This document shows positions 1-8,558 of a DNA stretch of 64,000 nucleotides, one piece after another. Each line of letters starts with the position of its first letter. Within the stretch, counting starts at the first letter, position 1. The position numbers and the translations under genes are program-made. The notes under the pieces are model-generated. The model was not told where the DNA came from. It saw only the letters and a list, made by a program, of their open reading frames with translations, and did not search any database. The stretch is from Bin52 sp965213935 (lineage in GTDB: Bacteria; Pseudomonadota; Alphaproteobacteria; Thalassobaculales; Thalassobaculaceae), in contig CBDCAO010000012.1 of the NCBI GenBank assembly GCA_965213935.1, positions 1,922,001-1,986,000 of the forward strand, written 5' to 3'.

Positions 1-1500
1 GATACCGAGTTCCTCGCTCTTGGTAGCCTCGCCGGACGCAACCCGGATTATCTTCTCGAAGATTCGCTCGCCCATCGCGTCGATGGACAGGTCCTCGTCG
101 AGCACCTCGCCGCAGTTGATATCCATGTCCTCTTCCATCCGGCGGAACATCGGCGTGTTGGTCGCAAGCTTGAGCGACGGTGCCGGCTTGCAGCCGTAGC
201 AGGAACCGCGACCGGTGGTGAAGGTCACGACGTTCGAGCCCGACGCCACCTGCCCGGTGATCGAGCACGGATCGTAGCCGGGGCTGTCCATGAACACGAA
301 GCCACGGGCATCGACGCGTTCGGCGTAGCGGTAGACTCCGCACAGGTTGGTGATCCCGCCCTTGGCGGCCGCACCCAGCGACTTCTCGAGGATGGTGGTC
401 AACCCGCCGGCCTTGTTGCCCGGTGACGGGTTGTTGTTCATCTCACCACCGTTGCGCTCGCAGTAGTCCTCCCACCACCTGATCCGTTCGACCAACTTCT
501 CGCCAATCTCGCGCGAGGCCGCACGCCGCGTCAGCAGGTGCTCGGCGCCATATATTTCCGGGGTTTCGGCAAGGACGGCCGTTCCGCCGTGACGGACCAG
601 CAGGGTGGCGGCCGCACCCAGCGCCGGGTTGGCGGTGATGCCGGAATAAGCATCCGATCCACCGCACTGGAGGGCAAGGGTGATTTCCCCGACCGGGACG
701 GTCTGGCGCACGCTGCGGCTGGCGTCGGGAAGCATGTCTGTGATCAGCCCGACGCCGCGGTCCACGGTCCGGCGTGTCCCGCCGGTTTCCTGCAGGGTCA
801 TGGTCTGGAACCGCGGGCCGCGTTCAAGCCCGTAGGCCTCCAGCAGGAAATCGATCTGGTTGACCTCGCAACCGAGCCCCACCATCAGGATACCGGCGAA
901 GTTGGGGTGTTGCGCAAACCCCCACAGCACCCGCTGCAGGTTTTCGTACCCGTCGCCGGCCCCGGCCATGCCGCAGCCGGTCGAATGGGCAAGCGCAACC
1001 ACGCCGTCAACGCCCGGATACCGTGCGAGGACCTCGCCGGGCATCGAGTTCGCGATGTAGCGGGCCGCGGTTGCCGAACAGTTGACGCTGGTCAGAACCC
1101 CGATGTAGTTGCGGGTCCCGACCCGGCCGCCCGGGCGCACGTACCCCTCGAAGGTACGACGTTCCGCCTCCGCAACGAAGTCGGTGGGCCGGGCGTCGAC
1201 GCAGAATGCGTAGTCGCGGTCGAACCCGCGCATCTCCACGTTGTGCACGTGAACGTGTTCGCCCGGCGCGATGTCGCTGCTGGCAAACCCGATGACCTGG
1301 TCGTACTTGCGCACGACCTCGCCCCTCGCGATGGCCCGGGTCGCGACCTTGTGCCCGGCCGGGACCGGGCCCGTCGTCTTCACGCCCTCCACATCGTCAC
1401 CGGTTCCCGACAGCAGGTCGATGCGCGCGGTCACGACGTTGTCCGCCGGATGCAGGCGAACGGTCAGGCGGTGCCCCGAATTGTGCCCCAGATCGGCCAT
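1..1500 (-). CDS. UxaA-family hydrolase (altronate/galactarate-type dehydratase), 3' end cut by window edge
   Basis: The reading frame stays open from an ATG at 1500 to the window edge, giving 500 codons; family members are about 500-510 residues, so only the last few are missing. The N-terminal ~100 residues form the small SAF-like domain and the rest is the large UxaA dehydratase domain. Diagnostic segments are RVGTRNYIGVL, HSTGCGM, LGCEVNQ, LALQCGGSDA and PGNKAGGLTTI. The family removes water from sugar acids such as altronate, galactarate or sulfolactate, using an iron site. It starts 118 bp from a divergent SDR dehydrogenase, so the two may serve one sugar-acid route. The substrate cannot be told from sequence. 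The family call is firm; the exact enzyme is not. Confidence 0.85.
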   Translation of the reverse strand, partial: MADLGHNSGHRLTVRLHPADNVVTARIDLLSGTGDDVEGVKTTGPVPAGHKVATRAIARGEVVRKYDQVIGFASSDIAPGEHVHVHNVEMRGFDRDYAFCVDARPTDFVAEAERRTFEGYVRPGGRVGTRNYIGVLTSVNCSATAARYIANSMPGEVLARYPGVDGVVALAHSTGCGMAGAGDGYENLQRVLWGFAQHPNFAGILMVGLGCEVNQIDFLLEAYGLERGPRFQTMTLQETGGTRRTVDRGVGLITDMLPDASRSVRQTVPVGEITLALQCGGSDAYSGITANPALGAAATLLVRHGGTAVLAETPEIYGAEHLLTRRAASREIGEKLVERIRWWEDYCERNGGEMNNNPSPGNKAGGLTTILEKSLGAAAKGGITNLCGVYRYAERVDARGFVFMDSPGYDPCSITGQVASGSNVVTFTTGRGSCYGCKPAPSLKLATNTPMFRRMEEDMDINCGEVLDEDLSIDAMGERIFEKIIRVASGEATKSEELGI

Positions 1501-1618
1501 GGATCTCTCTCCCAGGATTCCCCACGGGTTATAGCGTGAAGCCGCCGGCCCGAAAACGCACTTGCCGCCGTTTCCGGTCCGGCGTTACAGATGACCCTCG
1601 CAGAACGGGGAGGTTGGA

Positions 1619-2359
1619 ATGGGTGATCGACTGGCCGGAAAGACCGCGCTGGTGACGGCAGCCGGCCAGGGCATCGGCCGCAGCACGGCCGAGGCCTTTC
1701 ACCGCGAAGGCGCGACGGTGGTAGCCACCGATGTCGACGGCGGCAAGCTCGCCGATGCCTTCGGCGGGACCGGGATTACCGGACGTGTTCTCGACGTGCT
1801 CGACCCTGCCGCGATCCGCGGGATCGCGGATGAACTCGGCGGTGTCGACGTGCTGTTCAACTGTGCCGGGTTTGTCCACCACGGTACCATCCTCGAGTGC
1901 GAGGAAGAGGCCTGGGACTTCTCGTTCGACCTCAACGTCAAGGCGCAGTACCGGACGATCCGGGCCTTCCTGCCGGCAATGCTGGCGAGCGGCGGCGGAT
2001 CGATCATCAACATGTCGTCGGTGTGTTCCAGCCTGAAGGGTATCGTCAACCGGGCGGTCTACGGTGCGAGCAAGGCTGCGGTCATCGGTCTGACCAAGTC
2101 GGTTTCGGTCGACTACCTGCGCCAGGGCATTCGCTGCAACTGCATCTGCCCGGGCACGGTGCAGTCCCCGTCGCTCGACGAACGCATCAATGCCTTTCCC
2201 GATCCCGTACAGGCGCGGGCCGACTTCGTCGCCCGCCAGCCGCTGGGGCGGCTGGGCACCGCCGGGGAAATCGCGGCGATCACCGTGTACCTGGCATCCG
2301 ACGAGAGCGCCTACACCACCGGACAGGCCTTCGTCATCGACGGCGGTATCCTCGGCTGA
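1619..2359 (+). CDS. SDR-family NAD-dependent dehydrogenase, DHRS6/BDH2-like
   Basis: A 246-residue classical short-chain dehydrogenase. The nucleotide-binding glycine motif (TAAGQGIG) is at residues 13-20, and Asp38 at the end of beta-2 favours NAD over NADP. NCAG is near residue 81, and the Ser134-Tyr148-Lys152 catalytic set is present. The pattern FVHHGT...CPGTV resembles the DHRS6 group (cytosolic 3-hydroxybutyrate dehydrogenase) and bacterial 2-keto-3-deoxy-L-fuconate 4-dehydrogenases. A GGGGAGG ribosome site precedes the ATG. The UxaA-type dehydratase next door makes oxidation of a deoxy-keto sugar acid plausible, but that is inference. Confidence 0.88.
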   Translation: MGDRLAGKTALVTAAGQGIGRSTAEAFHREGATVVATDVDGGKLADAFGGTGITGRVLDVLDPAAIRGIADELGGVDVLFNCAGFVHHGTILECEEEAWDFSFDLNVKAQYRTIRAFLPAMLASGGGSIINMSSVCSSLKGIVNRAVYGASKAAVIGLTKSVSVDYLRQGIRCNCICPGTVQSPSLDERINAFPDPVQARADFVARQPLGRLGTAGEIAAITVYLASDESAYTTGQAFVIDGGILG

Positions 2360-2362
2360 CCA

Positions 2363-3604
2363 TCAGCCCGCTGCCACGGCGTTGAGCCCGAGGTCGAAGG
2401 CATCGAAGTTGCGCAGCCGCCGTCGGGGCGGCGTGAGGGGCAGGTTGCAGTAGATCGGCACTTCCTGTTCCGCGAGCCCTCCGTGCGAACGCAACGGACC
2501 TTCCAGCGCGGAAAGATCGTGTGCCGCCTCCGTGGTCCCCAGCGCCTGTTCGGCGGTGGCGACGACCACGATATCGCCGATCCGGTCCGGCGGCAGCGCG
2601 AAACGGACGCTAGCGTCTTCCCGACTGTGCACCGACAGGATGCCGGGACACTGCCCGAGGTGCCGCATCACCCGGTCCTGATGCTGTCCGTCGGCAAGGT
2701 AGACCGTCGCGTAGCCTCCGAGTGCGCCGTGGTGAACCACGTAGGGGTCGGTGATCGGCAGGATCACCCGGGTCGGGCCGATTTCGGACAGCGCGTCGAG
2801 CGCGTCCTGCAGGTAGGTCACGTTGATGCTCCCGTCGGCCGAGTGCTTGGCGCTCATGCCGTGGTCCGCGGTTAGCACCAGGGTGACACCGAGCGCGTCG
2901 AGCCCGGCGAAATGGTGATCCATCATTGCATAGAACGCGTTGGCCCCGTCACTGCCAGGCTCCGCGCCATGCTGGATGTAGTCGGTGGTGGACAGGTACA
3001 TGATGTCGGGCCGCTGCCGGCGCATCAGGGCGACACCCGCGGCGAGCACGAACTCCGACAGATCGGCGCTGTACACCTCCGGGACAGGCATTCCGACCAG
3101 TCCGGTCAGATCCTCGATGCCGTGCTCCCCGAGGCTGGTCCGGTCCGCCTGTTCGGCCGAGACCGAAACCGCCGCGTGCCGCCCGAACTCCAGGCCATGG
3201 CCCAGCAGCCGGCGCAGCTTGTCCTTGGCGGTCACCGCCGCAACGCTCGCGCCCGCCTTCGCGAAGGCTTCGAGGATGGTCGGTGCCCGGAGCAGCCCGG
3301 GGTCATTCATCATGACCTCTGTGCCGGTGGCGGGGTCGTAGTAATAGTTGCCGCAGATCCCGTGTCGCGACGGCGGGCACCCGGTGATGATCGAGACGTT
3401 GTTGGGATTGGTAAAGGTCGGCATCACCGCATCGGCCCTCAGGTCGGCACCGCGTGCGAGCATGTCGCGTACAAACGGCATGCACCCGGCATCAATCGCG
3501 CGGCTGACATAGTCGGGGGCCGAGCCGTCAATGCATACGACAACCAGCGGACGCGCCGGCCAGGTGTAGCTGCGCCCGTTCACCGTCACCCGGTTCCTGC
3601 TCAT
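2363..3604 (-). CDS. phnA: Phosphonoacetate hydrolase (alkaline phosphatase superfamily)
   Basis: The product should hydrolyse phosphonoacetate to acetate and phosphate with two Zn ions. In the 413-residue reading (start at MSRNR) the ligands and nucleophile are Asp26, Thr65, Asp208, His212, Asp247 and His248, with a distal His in RSHGGLAEQ. These spacings equal those I recall for characterised PhnA (29, 68, 211, 215, 250, 251) with a constant offset of three. The motifs CGNYYYDP and VTAKDKLR are also typical. The ATG at 3604 overlaps the upstream stop as ATGA, so I prefer it to an ATG three codons earlier. It is the last gene of the Dpp/M20/TusA/SRPBCC operon. Confidence 0.9.
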   Translation of the reverse strand: MSRNRVTVNGRSYTWPARPLVVVCIDGSAPDYVSRAIDAGCMPFVRDMLARGADLRADAVMPTFTNPNNVSIITGCPPSRHGICGNYYYDPATGTEVMMNDPGLLRAPTILEAFAKAGASVAAVTAKDKLRRLLGHGLEFGRHAAVSVSAEQADRTSLGEHGIEDLTGLVGMPVPEVYSADLSEFVLAAGVALMRRQRPDIMYLSTTDYIQHGAEPGSDGANAFYAMMDHHFAGLDALGVTLVLTADHGMSAKHSADGSINVTYLQDALDALSEIGPTRVILPITDPYVVHHGALGGYATVYLADGQHQDRVMRHLGQCPGILSVHSREDASVRFALPPDRIGDIVVVATAEQALGTTEAAHDLSALEGPLRSHGGLAEQEVPIYCNLPLTPPRRRLRNFDAFDLGLNAVAAG

Positions 3605-4047
3605 GCCCGGCATCCTCCCTGCTCGTCACCTGCGCGCTCGACCACACCCTTGAGGTAGGCGAGCTGCCATCTGTCGGCCTTGCGGATCATTGCTCTCACG
3701 ATTGGTGCGGCGCACCGGGCGATGCCGCGCGCGGTACAGGTCGCATCGAGCGAGACCGTGACCGTGTCGTCCTCGCCGGGCGTCATCGCGTAGGTGTAGG
3801 TGGCAGTAAACCCGTTGTTCTCGCTCCCGAGCACCAGCCGGACTCCGGGGTCGCTGTCGATCACCGTGATCAGGCTCTCGCGTCCTCTCCCGGTGTACTC
3901 GAGGCACGAGCCCGTCCTGACCGGGCCTCCGTCGCGGCTGCGTACCGAGGTGATGCCGGGTATCCAGCTCGCCATAAGCGTCGGGTCGGACAGGTGCCGC
4001 CACACCTCGCTTGCCGGTGCCCGGATCCCGATCCGCTCACTGAACAT
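3601..4047 (-). CDS. SRPBCC (START-like) family protein
   Basis: A 148-residue protein with the N-terminal pattern of SRPBCC helix-grip proteins: FSERIGIRAPASEVWRHLSDP followed by WIPGI. The family binds hydrophobic small molecules in a deep cavity, and some members act as cyclases or ligand-binding helpers. No catalytic residue can be named. It sits 10 bp after the TusA-like gene and its stop codon overlaps the phnA start, so it is translationally coupled to phosphonoacetate hydrolase. A role in binding or shielding the phosphonate substrate is speculative. Confidence 0.75.
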   Translation of the reverse strand: MFSERIGIRAPASEVWRHLSDPTLMASWIPGITSVRSRDGGPVRTGSCLEYTGRGRESLITVIDSDPGVRLVLGSENNGFTATYTYAMTPGEDDTVTVSLDATCTARGIARCAAPIVRAMIRKADRWQLAYLKGVVERAGDEQGGCRA

Positions 4048-4057
4048 CGCGACGCGG

Positions 4058-4291
4058 TCAGCAAGACGCCTTGCGGATCAGGAACTCGATCCGCTCACCG
4101 TCCTGCGCCATCTCGACCAGTTCGTGGCCCGCCGTGTTGCAGAAATGACGGAAGTCGAGCGGAGAGGCCGGGTCGGTGGCGACCACCCGGATCCGGCTGC
4201 CGGCCTCAAGGGACTTCAATACCCGGCGGGCCTTCAGGACCGGCAACGGACACTGCAACCCACTCGTGTCCACCAGGATCTCGTCATCCAT
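4058..4291 (-). CDS. TusA-like sulfurtransferase family protein
   Basis: A 77-residue protein with the TusA/SirA fold signature: a beta strand, then GLQCPLPVLKARR, which carries the CPxP motif with the sulfur-accepting cysteine. DPASPLDFRHFC follows, with a second cysteine. TusA-like proteins pass persulfide sulfur to partners in tRNA thiolation or dissimilatory sulfur metabolism. The chosen ATG has a GGAGGG ribosome site; a GTG two codons upstream is possible. It overlaps the end of the M20 peptidase gene. Being in a peptide/phosphonate operon rather than with tus or sox genes is odd, so no pathway is assigned. Confidence 0.82.
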   Translation of the reverse strand: MDDEILVDTSGLQCPLPVLKARRVLKSLEAGSRIRVVATDPASPLDFRHFCNTAGHELVEMAQDGERIEFLIRKASC

Positions 4292-5696
4292 GTCCACCCT
4301 CCCCGTCCGGGTCCTCGCCGAGGTCCCAGTACAGGCCGGCCATCAGCCCGAGCGCTTCGCGGCACAGCGGCAGCAGGACGTGTTCGTCCGGCGCGTGCTG
4401 ACTGCAGGCCGCGTAGGAGTGCGGAATCCAGATCGCCGGCAGCCCGAGAAGATCCGTGAACACGTCGTTGCAGATCGACCCGCCCATCTGCGGCAGGATC
4501 GCCGGCGCCTGGCCGGCGGAACGGACAATCGATGCATGCACCCGCCGTGCCCAGGGGTCATCGAGCTCGGTCCGGCTCGCCGGAAACCCGGCGGCGTTCT
4601 CGACCGGCGGCGGCATGATCTCGACCGCGGAGAATCCGTGCACATCGAGGTGATTGCGCAGGGCGTCAAGCGCGTTCTCGATATCGGTCCCGGCGATGTA
4701 GCGGAGCTGACAGTGCGCGCGGGCCCAGGGCTGGATCGCGTTGACCGGCCCCTCCGGGTTGCCGGACAGCATGGCGAGGACCGCAAACGAGTTCCACGCG
4801 TAGACGTTCTCCGCCGGCGAGAGTGTCGGCTCGCCCCAGCCCGGATCGACCCGGGGGCCGTCGGGTCCGCCATCGAGTTCCACGTCCTTCAGCACGTCGC
4901 GCACCCGGTTGCTGATCGGCTCGGGCAGCCACTCCCTGACCAGGATCCGGCCACGGTGATCGACAATGCAGCCCAGCGCATGGGCGAGAATGACGCCCGG
5001 ATCGGCGAGCGCACCGCCCCAGTTGCCGGAATGATGGCCGCCCTCACGCAGTTCGCAGACCAGGTCGAAGTTGAGCGCGCCGCGCGCACCGAGCGACATG
5101 GTGGGCCGGTCCCTGCGCACCCGCGGTCCGTCCGAGGCGATGAAGACGTCGGCGGAAAACGCCTCCAGCTGCTCCGAAACCAGCTGGTGGACCCCGGCGG
5201 AGCCGTTTTCCTCGCCGGTTTCGATCATGAACTTGGCGTTGAACCCGAGTTGTCCCCTGGTCTCGAGTACCGCGCGCATCGCCAGCATGTTGATGGTGTG
5301 CTGGCCCTTGTTGTCGGCAGTACCCCGCCCGTAGAGCCGCTCGCCGTCGCGTGCCGTGATCCAGGGACCGGCGCCCCGGGTCCACTGGTCGTCCAGCCCG
5401 CGGATGGTGTCACCGTGACCGTAGCCGAGGATGACCGGCAGGCCGTCGGCCTCGTGGCGCGTGGCGAGCAGGATCGGTCCGCAGGACTCGACCGGGTTGT
5501 CCCAGATCCGGCATTCGAAGCCCATGGCCTCGAATGCCGGGAGCATTTCTTCCTCGAGATAGAGCCGGCAGTGCGGCAGTCCGTCCCGGGTCTGGCTCTC
5601 GGAAGGGATCGCGACCCGCCTGCCGAGTTCCTCCTCGAAGGTCCCGTCGTCGAAATACGCCGTTGCCCGTGCAACGGCATCGTCACGTTCCGACAT
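4284..5696 (-). CDS. M20-family metallopeptidase (dipeptidase/deacylase)
   Basis: A 470-residue zinc peptidase of the M20 (ArgE/DapE/CNDP-like) group. Metal-binding motifs are visible: GYGHGDTI, GRGTADNKGQ with the catalytic Asp region, and ETGEENGSAG with the Glu-Glu pair. PQMGGSICND and a C-terminal HSYAACSQHAPDEH follow. The dimerisation lobe lies between roughly residues 190 and 320. The start MSERDDAV was chosen because the upstream extension lies inside the ABC ATPase gene and has no family look. It overlaps that gene by 14 bp, so imported peptides or N-acyl compounds are its likely substrates. Confidence 0.88.
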   Translation of the reverse strand: MSERDDAVARATAYFDDGTFEEELGRRVAIPSESQTRDGLPHCRLYLEEEMLPAFEAMGFECRIWDNPVESCGPILLATRHEADGLPVILGYGHGDTIRGLDDQWTRGAGPWITARDGERLYGRGTADNKGQHTINMLAMRAVLETRGQLGFNAKFMIETGEENGSAGVHQLVSEQLEAFSADVFIASDGPRVRRDRPTMSLGARGALNFDLVCELREGGHHSGNWGGALADPGVILAHALGCIVDHRGRILVREWLPEPISNRVRDVLKDVELDGGPDGPRVDPGWGEPTLSPAENVYAWNSFAVLAMLSGNPEGPVNAIQPWARAHCQLRYIAGTDIENALDALRNHLDVHGFSAVEIMPPPVENAAGFPASRTELDDPWARRVHASIVRSAGQAPAILPQMGGSICNDVFTDLLGLPAIWIPHSYAACSQHAPDEHVLLPLCREALGLMAGLYWDLGEDPDGEGGHG

Positions 5697-6663
5697 CGCT
5701 TCCGCCTCCGTTCTGGTACAGGTGACAGGTGACATGGCCACCCGGGACCGCCGTGTGCACCGGGACACGACGGGCACAATCGTCCATGGCATCGGCACAG
5801 CGCGGATGGAAGGTGCATCCCGTCGGAAGGTCCAGCGGATTGGGATAGGAGGCCCCGAGGTGGGTGTCCGGTACGCCAAGCCCGGGGTCCGGGGTCAGGA
5901 CCGAGGCGAGCAGGGCCCGGGTGTAGGGGTGACGCGGCGTGGAGAACAGCACGTCCGCCGCGTTCTGCTCGACGATCCGGCCCAGGTACATCACTGCCGC
6001 CCGGGTGGCAATGTGTTCGACAACCGCCAGGTTGTGACTGATCAGCAGGTACGTCAGCCCGAGTTCCGCCCGCAGGTCCTGCAACAGGTTCAGGATCTGC
6101 GACTGCACCGACACGTCGAGTGCAGAGGTGGGTTCGTCGCAGATCACCATCTTCGGCCGGTTGATCAGGGCGCGGGCGATCGCCACCCGCTGGCGCTGGC
6201 CGCCGGACAGCTGGTTCGGATAGACGTTGAACAGGCGGCGCGGCAAACCGACCAGTTCCATCATCTCCTCGGCCCGGCGTGTCCACCCCGCCGGATCCGC
6301 CGCACCCTGAACCCGCAGCGGCAGGGTGATGATGGAGCCGACCGTCTTGCGCGGATTGAGGGACGAGTAGGGGTCCTGGAAGATCGGCTGAACCGCCCGG
6401 GCGATGACCGAACGGCTCCAGTCGGCGATCGGCTTGCCGTCGAGCAGGATCTCGCCCTCGCTCGGCGACAGCAATCCCATCATCATCCGTGCCAGCGTGG
6501 TCTTGCCGCAGCCGGACTCGCCGACCAGCGCCATGACTTCGCCGGGTTCGATCGAGAGGTCGACACCGTTGACGGCATGCAGCGGCCGTTTCGGCCGCAT
6601 GAAACCGCTGGAAATCGTGAAGGTTCGGCCGACATGGCGCACCTCGATCACCGGGACGCTCAT
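5683..6663 (-). CDS. Oligopeptide-type ABC transporter ATP-binding protein (DppF/OppF-like)
   Basis: A 326-residue nucleotide-binding subunit. Walker A is GESGCGKTT, the Q-loop is FQDPYSSLNPR, the signature is LSGGQRQR, Walker B is VICDEPTSALD, and the switch His is in ISHNL. The C-terminal oligopeptide extension (HPYTRALL and a cysteine-rich GCTFHPRCADAMDDC region, likely an Fe-S-type cluster motif of this family) is intact. The start MSVPVIEV overlaps the DppD-like stop as ATGA. It pairs with that ATPase to drive the importer. Confidence 0.93.
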   Translation of the reverse strand: MSVPVIEVRHVGRTFTISSGFMRPKRPLHAVNGVDLSIEPGEVMALVGESGCGKTTLARMMMGLLSPSEGEILLDGKPIADWSRSVIARAVQPIFQDPYSSLNPRKTVGSIITLPLRVQGAADPAGWTRRAEEMMELVGLPRRLFNVYPNQLSGGQRQRVAIARALINRPKMVICDEPTSALDVSVQSQILNLLQDLRAELGLTYLLISHNLAVVEHIATRAAVMYLGRIVEQNAADVLFSTPRHPYTRALLASVLTPDPGLGVPDTHLGASYPNPLDLPTGCTFHPRCADAMDDCARRVPVHTAVPGGHVTCHLYQNGGGSDVGT

Positions 6664-7652
6664 GACTGCAGCTCCTCCGGCGAGAAGACGCACCGGACGC
6701 GGTGATCTGGCTCGAGCCCGTCGTCAAGGTCGATCGGCCGGGAGGTGCAGCGCCCGGTCACGTGGCGACAGCGTTCGGCAAAGTGGCAGCCCGGCATCTC
6801 GCCGATGAGCGAGGGAACGATGCCCGGAATCGACCCGAGATGACTGCCCCGCGCGGTCTTGCCCGGGATCGGGATGCACTCGAGCAGACCGCGGGTATAG
6901 GGATGCGACGGCGTGGTGAAGATGCGTTGCGCCGTCCCTTCCTCGACGATCTGGCCAGCATACATCACCGCCACACGGTCGGCCACACGCGCGACAACGC
7001 CGAGATCGTGGGTGATCAGGATCATGCCGGTTCGGAACTCGCGCTGGAGTTCTGCCAGCAGGTGCAGGATCTGCGCCTGAATGGTGACGTCGAGGGCGGT
7101 TGTCGGTTCGTCGGCGATGATGAGATCGGGCCCGCACATCAGCGCCATCGCGATCATGACCCGCTGGCGCAGTCCGCCCGAGAGTTGGTGGGGGTACTGG
7201 CGCAGCCGGCTGGCGGCGGCGGTAATGCCGACCTTCTCGAGCAGCCAGACCGCCCGGTCGCGCGCCTCGGACATGCCGGACTGGCCGTGTCGGCGCGGGC
7301 CCTCGGTCAGCTGGTCGCCAATGGTGTAAGCCGGGTTGAGCGAGGTCATCGGCTCCTGGAAGATCATGCTCATCCGGTTGCCACGAATGTCCGACATCTG
7401 GCGCTCGCCGAGGCGCAGCATGTCTGTATCGTCGAGCACGAGGCGCCCGGCACTGCGCGTTGCCCGGTGCGGCAGCAGATTCATGATCGCAAGCGAGGTG
7501 AGTGACTTGCCACACCCGGACTCGCCGACAATCGCGACGGTCTCGCCCCGGTCGACGTAGAGTCCCACGTTCTGGACCGGGTGCAGCATGCCCGATGGCG
7601 TGGGGATGGCGACACTCAGTCCCTCGACCTCGAGAATGCGTACCCCGGCCAT
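6660..7652 (-). CDS. Oligopeptide-type ABC transporter ATP-binding protein (DppD/OppD-like)
   Basis: A 330-residue ATPase subunit with Walker A GESGCGKSL, Q-loop FQEPMTSLNP, signature LSGGLRQR, Walker B IIADEPTTALD and switch His in ITHDLG. The tail HPYTRGLLECIP plus CHFAERCRHVTGRC is the family's oligopeptide C-terminal domain. Its start codon overlaps the DppC-like stop as TGATG, and its stop overlaps the next ATPase. It energises uptake of a peptide-like or opine-like solute; specificity lies in the binding protein. Confidence 0.93.
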   Translation of the reverse strand: MAGVRILEVEGLSVAIPTPSGMLHPVQNVGLYVDRGETVAIVGESGCGKSLTSLAIMNLLPHRATRSAGRLVLDDTDMLRLGERQMSDIRGNRMSMIFQEPMTSLNPAYTIGDQLTEGPRRHGQSGMSEARDRAVWLLEKVGITAAASRLRQYPHQLSGGLRQRVMIAMALMCGPDLIIADEPTTALDVTIQAQILHLLAELQREFRTGMILITHDLGVVARVADRVAVMYAGQIVEEGTAQRIFTTPSHPYTRGLLECIPIPGKTARGSHLGSIPGIVPSLIGEMPGCHFAERCRHVTGRCTSRPIDLDDGLEPDHRVRCVFSPEELQS

Positions 7653-8557
7653 CAGTTGCGCCCGTCCGGAGCGGTCACGTCCCGGACACCGTCACCCATC
7701 AGGTTGATCGACAGGACCAGCAGGAACAGGGCGGCGCCCGGAATGGCGATCAGCCAGCCGTCGAAGAACATCATGCCCTTGGCCTCGGACACCATCAGGC
7801 CCCAGCTCGGCTCGGGCGGCTGCACCCCGAGACCGAGGAATGACAGGGCGGCCTCCAGCAGGATCGCGTGCGCCATCTCGATGGTGGCGACCACGATCAG
7901 GTGGTTCATGATGTTGGGCAGGATCTCGGTCAGCACGATGCGGGCGGTCGAACAGCCGGTCGCCTCGGCCGCGGTGACGAAGTCGAGCGAGCGGACCTGC
8001 ATGGTCGCACTTCGCATCACCACCGCAAACCGGTCCCAGATCAGCAGGCCGAGCACCCAGATCACCACGGTCAGCGACGAGCCCACCAGGCTGACCACGG
8101 CGATCGCCACCAGCACCACCGGCATCGACAGCCGCGTGGTGATGATGAAGTTGGCGATCATGTCGACCCGACCGCCGAAATACCCTGCCACCACACCGAT
8201 GGCAGTGCCGATCAGCCCGGAGATCAGCATCGCCGAGAACCCGATCAGCAGCGAGATCCGCGCACCCCAGAACAGCCGCGAGAGGTAGTCGCGGCCCAGT
8301 TGGTCGGTGCCAAGCAGGTGCTCGGTGGTCACCTTCGGGCTGTCGAACCAGATTGGGGGAATGAGCTTGCGGTCAAGCACTTGGTCATAGGGATCGTGCG
8401 GGGAAATCCAGGGTGCGAGCAACGCCATCAGGATGATGATCACCAGCACCACCGTGCCGATGATCAGACCGGCATGGCCGAAAACGCGTCGGCGCAGCAG
8501 GGCTGCCGGCGAGGGCTCCAGGATCTCGGTCGCGGTCGGCAGCGTGCCTGTCGCCAT
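7652..8557 (-). CDS. Oligopeptide-type ABC transporter permease (DppC/OppC-like)
   Basis: A 301-residue inner-membrane permease. A cytoplasmic N-terminus is followed by a first membrane helix (about residues 28-50). A periplasmic DppC-type loop contains HDPYDQVL and HLLGTDQLGRDYLSR, which are hallmark segments. Five further helices follow, with the EAA loop EAATGCSTARIVLTEILPN. It forms the channel with the DppB-like subunit. Confidence 0.92.
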   Translation of the reverse strand: MATGTLPTATEILEPSPAALLRRRVFGHAGLIIGTVVLVIIILMALLAPWISPHDPYDQVLDRKLIPPIWFDSPKVTTEHLLGTDQLGRDYLSRLFWGARISLLIGFSAMLISGLIGTAIGVVAGYFGGRVDMIANFIITTRLSMPVVLVAIAVVSLVGSSLTVVIWVLGLLIWDRFAVVMRSATMQVRSLDFVTAAEATGCSTARIVLTEILPNIMNHLIVVATIEMAHAILLEAALSFLGLGVQPPEPSWGLMVSEAKGMMFFDGWLIAIPGAALFLLVLSINLMGDGVRDVTAPDGRN

Positions 8558-8558
8558 G

